Shown here: positions 60,470 through 64,000 of the stretch, piece after piece | Position numbering within the stretch: position 1 is the first letter of the stretch | How the letters are laid out: every line of letters begins with the position of its first letter | Source of the DNA: Tritrichomonas musculus | Taxonomy: Eukaryota > Parabasalia > Tritrichomonadida > Tritrichomonadidae | Length of the DNA: 64,000 bases | Assembly: GCA_039105265.1 (NCBI GenBank) | Contig: JAPFFF010000005.1 | Location: 5,937,501-6,001,500 of the forward strand | Direction of reading: 5' to 3' | Position numbers and translations under genes: made by a program | The notes under the pieces: model-generated | Databases searched by the model: none | Told to the model about the DNA's origin: nothing | What the model saw: only the letters and a program-made list of their open reading frames with translations

Positions 60470-62512
60470 ATGCAAAATGAAACATTCCAATTCACATTAA
60501 GATCAAAAACTTATAATGTTCCACTAATTTATAGCCGATTAGCAGATATTTCTCCCAATATTTCCAAATCCTTGATTTTTGGTTTAAATCATCAATATCA
60601 TATTGAGTCAGATGTAAGTGATGAAGTTTTCCAGTCATTTATACAATATTTAATCAGTGATGAAATACCAGATATTCAAATCAACAATATTAACGAGTTC
60701 TCTGAGCTAAGCAAAGAGTTTCATCTTCTTGAAGAAGTAATTCAAAACAAAAAAGAAGAATTCGGAGAATATTTGGTCAATCTAAACGGTCTCCATTCAA
60801 AAAACTCATTATTTTATGAAGAACAAATAGCATCAAATCTCGATGAATATCTCGAGAAATATGGACAGGAACTGATGAAAAAGCCCGTCCAAAGTTTGTT
60901 TAATGTTTTCAATCATGAAAAACGAAGACTGACGAAGCACGATCTCGCTTATGAACTAATTAAACAACACCACGAAAGCACAAATTATTTTGACATTTTT
61001 ATTCTATTGGATAAGCTTGATGGCTCGAAGTTGTCAAGAAGTAATTTTTTAGAGTCTCTCTCATTACGCGAAGAGAGGCTGAATCACATGCCAATCATTG
61101 ACTTCTCGTATCTGTCAAACATGTTTGATAAGCAAACAAAGCTTGAAGAGAAAGTAGCAGAATTAGACAGCGAAATTAAGAATATTCAACAAGAACACGA
61201 AAAAGAAATGAAGAATATGAATGACACTCATTCAAATGAAATAGGCGAAATGAAGGAAATGATTGAATCTCTCACAAACAGAATCAAAGCGATTGAAAAC
61301 ACAAATCAACAATTGCTAAACTCACAAAAGAATCAATTAAACGACCATATTGAACTCACGAGGATTGTTGACAATCATTCACATGAAATTGAAGATATTC
61401 AACAGACTCAATCAAATAAAATCGATGAAATGCAGACAAAGTTTGAATCTCTCACAAATAAAATTGGAGAGATTGAAAATAAAAATCAGAAATTGCCAAA
61501 TTCACAAAAAAATCAATCAAACAACCATGATGAACTTAAGAGGATTGTTAACAATCATTTACATGAAATTGAGAATATTCAACCAATTTCAGACCAAATA
61601 TTTACAGATCAACCAAATCTCGAAACACCCGGAATAATTAGAAGATTAGAAAGGAAACAAAAGACGCCATTTGACCGCCTCTTTGTTGCATCACAGTCAT
61701 CAAATGACATTTATAATTTGATTGATCCAAACACAAATGATGATTTTATCACATCTGATATTAAAAAAAATTTTTTCATTACATTTAAACTTAAAGAGCC
61801 AGTCATGATCAATGGAATGAAAATATGGTCCTCAAATTATGGATACCCAAAGTCATTTGACATCAGCGTTGATGGACAAATAGTGAAATCAATCAAAGAA
61901 GCAGAAGAATTGAACGGGAAAAACAAAGAAATGACAATCCAATTTGATGCAATTCAAGGAACAAAAATCAAATTCATACAAACAGGACAAAGTTGGGATA
62001 GAAAAAGTCATAAAATTAATATCAAACGAATTGAAATTCTGTCATCTGAAGACAAGTTTTCAAAAGGAGTTTTTACAACACTAATTGAATCAAGTGAAAA
62101 CCACGACCCTCACAAATGTCCAGTTATTGTGTCAGCTACTTCACATGATAACAACTCTTTTTATTTGCGCGATACAAATAAAAATGTTTACATGACAAAC
62201 ATAAATCAATGGTTTCAAATTGAGTTCATTTGTGGTCAAGTTATTTTGTGCGGATTTCGATTAAAGAAAGGAAAAATAACAAAGATTAAAAATTTCAAGA
62301 TAATTTGTACTAATGATGTAAATAAACCAGAAGAAAATTGGGAAACATTATTCGAAATTAATGAGCAAGAACAAAATGATTTTGCAACATATGAATTTAA
62401 TCAGCCAAGTCATCCAATCAAATTTGTTCGACTCATGCAAATAGGAACTTCATGGAATAATCAAAAAGCATTTTCATTTAAACATTTAGATTTTTTTGGT
62501 GCATATGTGTAA
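60470..62512 (+). CDS. BTB / coiled-coil / discoidin (F5/8 type C) domain protein
   Basis: 680 residues, ATG at 60470. Residues 1-110 are BTB-like (FTLRSKTYNVPLIYSRLADISPNIS, then VSDEVFQSFIQYLISDEI). Residues 110-225 are BACK-like helices (LFNVFNHEKRRLTKHDLAYELI). Residues about 228-375 are a coiled coil containing a 60-residue repeat in about two and a half copies (ESLTN[RK]I..IEN.NQ.L.NSQKNQ). Residues about 385-675 are two tandem discoidin-type beta-sandwiches (FITFKLKEPVMINGMKIWS and WFQIEFICGQVILCGFRLK, each with a late Gly-x-SW: TGQSWDRKSHK, IGTSWNNQKAF). The layout is common in trichomonads. Probably a cytosolic adaptor whose discoidin pair binds a ligand; a Cullin-3 link is inference from the BTB part. 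Confidence 0.92.
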   Translation: MQNETFQFTLRSKTYNVPLIYSRLADISPNISKSLIFGLNHQYHIESDVSDEVFQSFIQYLISDEIPDIQINNINEFSELSKEFHLLEEVIQNKKEEFGEYLVNLNGLHSKNSLFYEEQIASNLDEYLEKYGQELMKKPVQSLFNVFNHEKRRLTKHDLAYELIKQHHESTNYFDIFILLDKLDGSKLSRSNFLESLSLREERLNHMPIIDFSYLSNMFDKQTKLEEKVAELDSEIKNIQQEHEKEMKNMNDTHSNEIGEMKEMIESLTNRIKAIENTNQQLLNSQKNQLNDHIELTRIVDNHSHEIEDIQQTQSNKIDEMQTKFESLTNKIGEIENKNQKLPNSQKNQSNNHDELKRIVNNHLHEIENIQPISDQIFTDQPNLETPGIIRRLERKQKTPFDRLFVASQSSNDIYNLIDPNTNDDFITSDIKKNFFITFKLKEPVMINGMKIWSSNYGYPKSFDISVDGQIVKSIKEAEELNGKNKEMTIQFDAIQGTKIKFIQTGQSWDRKSHKINIKRIEILSSEDKFSKGVFTTLIESSENHDPHKCPVIVSATSHDNNSFYLRDTNKNVYMTNINQWFQIEFICGQVILCGFRLKKGKITKIKNFKIICTNDVNKPEENWETLFEINEQEQNDFATYEFNQPSHPIKFVRLMQIGTSWNNQKAFSFKHLDFFGAYV

Positions 62513-62600
62513 ATAATTATAAATTAAAGTTATATTGGATGTTTTGAATAAACTCATTTAATTATTTGAATATATATTTTTTAATTCTTGAATTATATAG

Positions 62601-63740
62601 ATGAGCGTGAATTCTTTTAAAATTATATCATCTCTTGTGATTTTCGTCCTTAACGCTCTCTCATCTTTCCTTCCTTTTTGCTTTAGTTCTCAATCATGGG
62701 TATCATATGCTGAATCATTAGCTGGCGGTGTTTTTCTTGGAGCTTTCACAGTTCATTTATTTCCAGAAGCTCTTCATTCTTTCAGTAATTATACACATAC
62801 TCCAATTGGCCCAATCATTTCGCTAATTTTTTTTACAATATTATTTTCAGTTGAAATGTTCGCTTCTTCTCATGGACACGATCACGATCATCACAGTTCA
62901 AAACATAAATGCAAACATCAAAACGAAGATATTGCATCAAGCAAAGAAAACAAAACTAATACATCTAACAACGATATATCTAATTTACAAGATCATGATA
63001 TAAACGATACTATCAATACAGAAAATGCAAGTGGTATAGATTATTACAATGACGATTCGAAAATGTTAATACATCCAAATGAATCAAGATTTGTTGTTGA
63101 AGACGAAATCGAGAATTTAGATGAATTCCGTAATAATAATTTAAGTACTTCCAAAAGCAAGTATGCTGTCAAATCCACGACTCTTGTTGTATATTTCGTA
63201 TTAATTTTTCATTGCATTATTGAAGCATTTGGCTTTGGTCTCTTAAAATCACGCTCATTACTAATTGCATTATTTTGCGCTATAATTGGTCATAAACCAG
63301 TCGAAACATTTTCAATGGGAATTCTTCTACTCCAAAGCATGCCTAAAAACGGCCAAAATAAAAAATCAAGTGAATCAGTTAGTAACGGAAGCAAAAACTC
63401 AGCAGGATACAATCAAAATCACAGCGGATTTTCAGTTATTAAAAAATTTCTCTTTAGAAAATATTGTATCATGATGATTATTTTCTCAAGCGTTACACCT
63501 TTAACCATTCTCTTTTCAATGTACTTCGGAAGTGGTATTAAATCACCACTCACTTTTGGATTTATAGCGGCTGCATCAGCTGGCGTTTTTATGTTTGTTG
63601 GATTTCATGAATTAACTGAATTATTAGAAGAAAGTGAAAAATGGAGCGTAAAAGCAAAAATTTTTCATATTCTTTGGTTTACTATAGGACTCGGGTGGAT
63701 GGCCTTAATTGGACTTTTCTCTGAGGAACATGAACATTAA
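62601..63740 (+). CDS. ZIP-family zinc/iron transporter
   Basis: 379 residues, ATG at 62601. Seen: eight hydrophobic segments in the ZIP layout, with EAL at the end of segment 2 (VHLFPEALHSF). A His-rich stretch HGHDHDHHSSKHKCKHQ follows segment 3 as the start of a long acidic, Asn-rich cytosolic loop (about 95-190). Segment 4 has HCIIEAFGFGL and segment 5 has GHKPVETFSMG, carrying the paired metal-site His/Glu residues (H-x3-E and H-x3-E). Segments 6-8 follow, with GFHELTELLEE between 7 and 8. Known: ZIPs bring Zn or Fe into the cytosol from outside or from organelles. The metal is not decided by sequence. Complete. Confidence 0.95.
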   Translation: MSVNSFKIISSLVIFVLNALSSFLPFCFSSQSWVSYAESLAGGVFLGAFTVHLFPEALHSFSNYTHTPIGPIISLIFFTILFSVEMFASSHGHDHDHHSSKHKCKHQNEDIASSKENKTNTSNNDISNLQDHDINDTINTENASGIDYYNDDSKMLIHPNESRFVVEDEIENLDEFRNNNLSTSKSKYAVKSTTLVVYFVLIFHCIIEAFGFGLLKSRSLLIALFCAIIGHKPVETFSMGILLLQSMPKNGQNKKSSESVSNGSKNSAGYNQNHSGFSVIKKFLFRKYCIMMIIFSSVTPLTILFSMYFGSGIKSPLTFGFIAAASAGVFMFVGFHELTELLEESEKWSVKAKIFHILWFTIGLGWMALIGLFSEEHEH

Positions 63741-63796
63741 TTTATTTTATTAATTGAAATTTGTTACTAAAGAGGCCGTTTAAAAATAAAAAAATA

Positions 63797-64000
63797 ATGA
63801 TTTTTGGTGTTAAAAAGAATAAAGATAACAAAGATGAAGTTCAATCAAAGTATGATTTTGAATATAGCGAAGAAGAAATAGAAGATCTACCGGAATTTGG
63901 TGAAGGATCTTATTGGGACAATAGATATAAAAATGATACAGGACTTTACGACTGGTATTTTAATTGGTGGAGAGTTTCTCCTTTATTAAAAAATTATATA
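63797..64000 (+). CDS. Methyltransferase-like protein, N-terminal part (cut by window edge)
   Basis: ATG at 63797; 68 codons are visible and the frame is open at 64000. Seen: a Lys/Asp/Glu-rich start, then EDLPEFGEGSYWDNRYKNDTGLYDWYFNWW. The pattern 'yWd.rY......fdWy..w' is the usual lead-in to class I SAM methyltransferases of the METTL13/EEF1AKMT4 type. The SAM-binding motif lies beyond the edge, so the call rests on the lead-in only. Confidence 0.6.
   Translation, partial: MIFGVKKNKDNKDEVQSKYDFEYSEEEIEDLPEFGEGSYWDNRYKNDTGLYDWYFNWWRVSPLLKNYI

Overview
The window looks like nuclear DNA of a parabasalid protist (a trichomonad), most likely Tritrichomonas or a close relative. The reasons are the very AT-rich spacers, long uninterrupted reading frames with no visible introns, short Inr-like sequences (TCAT/TCAC) a few bases before several start codons, and a typical trichomonad gene set: a BspA-like leucine-rich-repeat protein, BTB plus RCC1-like and BTB plus discoidin proteins, a kinase with an RCC1-like front, giant coiled-coil proteins and Mutator-like transposons. 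The species call is inference; no ribosomal or marker gene is present.

Layout. 1-7 kb: a minus-strand P-superfamily-like transposase gene carrying two tandem-repeat expansions, then 3.7 kb of spacer with a decayed hAT-like candidate, an Ala/Lys-type minisatellite and nested inverted repeats. 7-18 kb: a PIG-V-like membrane mannosyltransferase, a HAD phosphatase, a Rab GTPase (minus) and a 2430-residue DEAH-helicase/RBR-ligase fusion. 18-31 kb: spacer, a 1363-residue acidic repeat/coiled-coil protein, a small unknown minus-strand gene, a relic of a cathepsin L-like cysteine peptidase (minus), an RCC1-like/protein-kinase gene, and 2.6 kb of AT-rich spacer with hairpins. 31.5-40.9 kb: a transposon complex. 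It is a 9.1-kb Mutator-like element (MULE) with 657-bp non-array terminal inverted repeats, minisatellite arrays and an intact transposase. A 2.5-kb foldback-type palindrome is nested inside it, and a 267-bp MITE abuts its right end. 41-50 kb: a BTB/RCC1-like gene and a 2059-residue coiled-coil protein. 50-54 kb: spacer holding a 43-codon candidate gene and a 1055-bp hAT-type element with a perfect 8-bp target-site duplication. 54-64 kb: a divergent pair of an Hsp70-like gene and a BspA-LRR/actin-fold fusion gene, then a BTB/coiled-coil/discoidin protein, a ZIP metal transporter and the start of a methyltransferase-like gene cut by the window edge.

There are no operons; genes are individually spaced. 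The recurring theme is domain shuffling: LRR with actin, helicase with RBR ligase, and one RCC1-like module used with BTB in one gene and with a kinase in another. This sits beside recent DNA-transposon activity and in-gene minisatellite growth. The most striking items are the LRR-actin fusion (55965-60011) and the young MULE carrying a foldback element (31480-40583).
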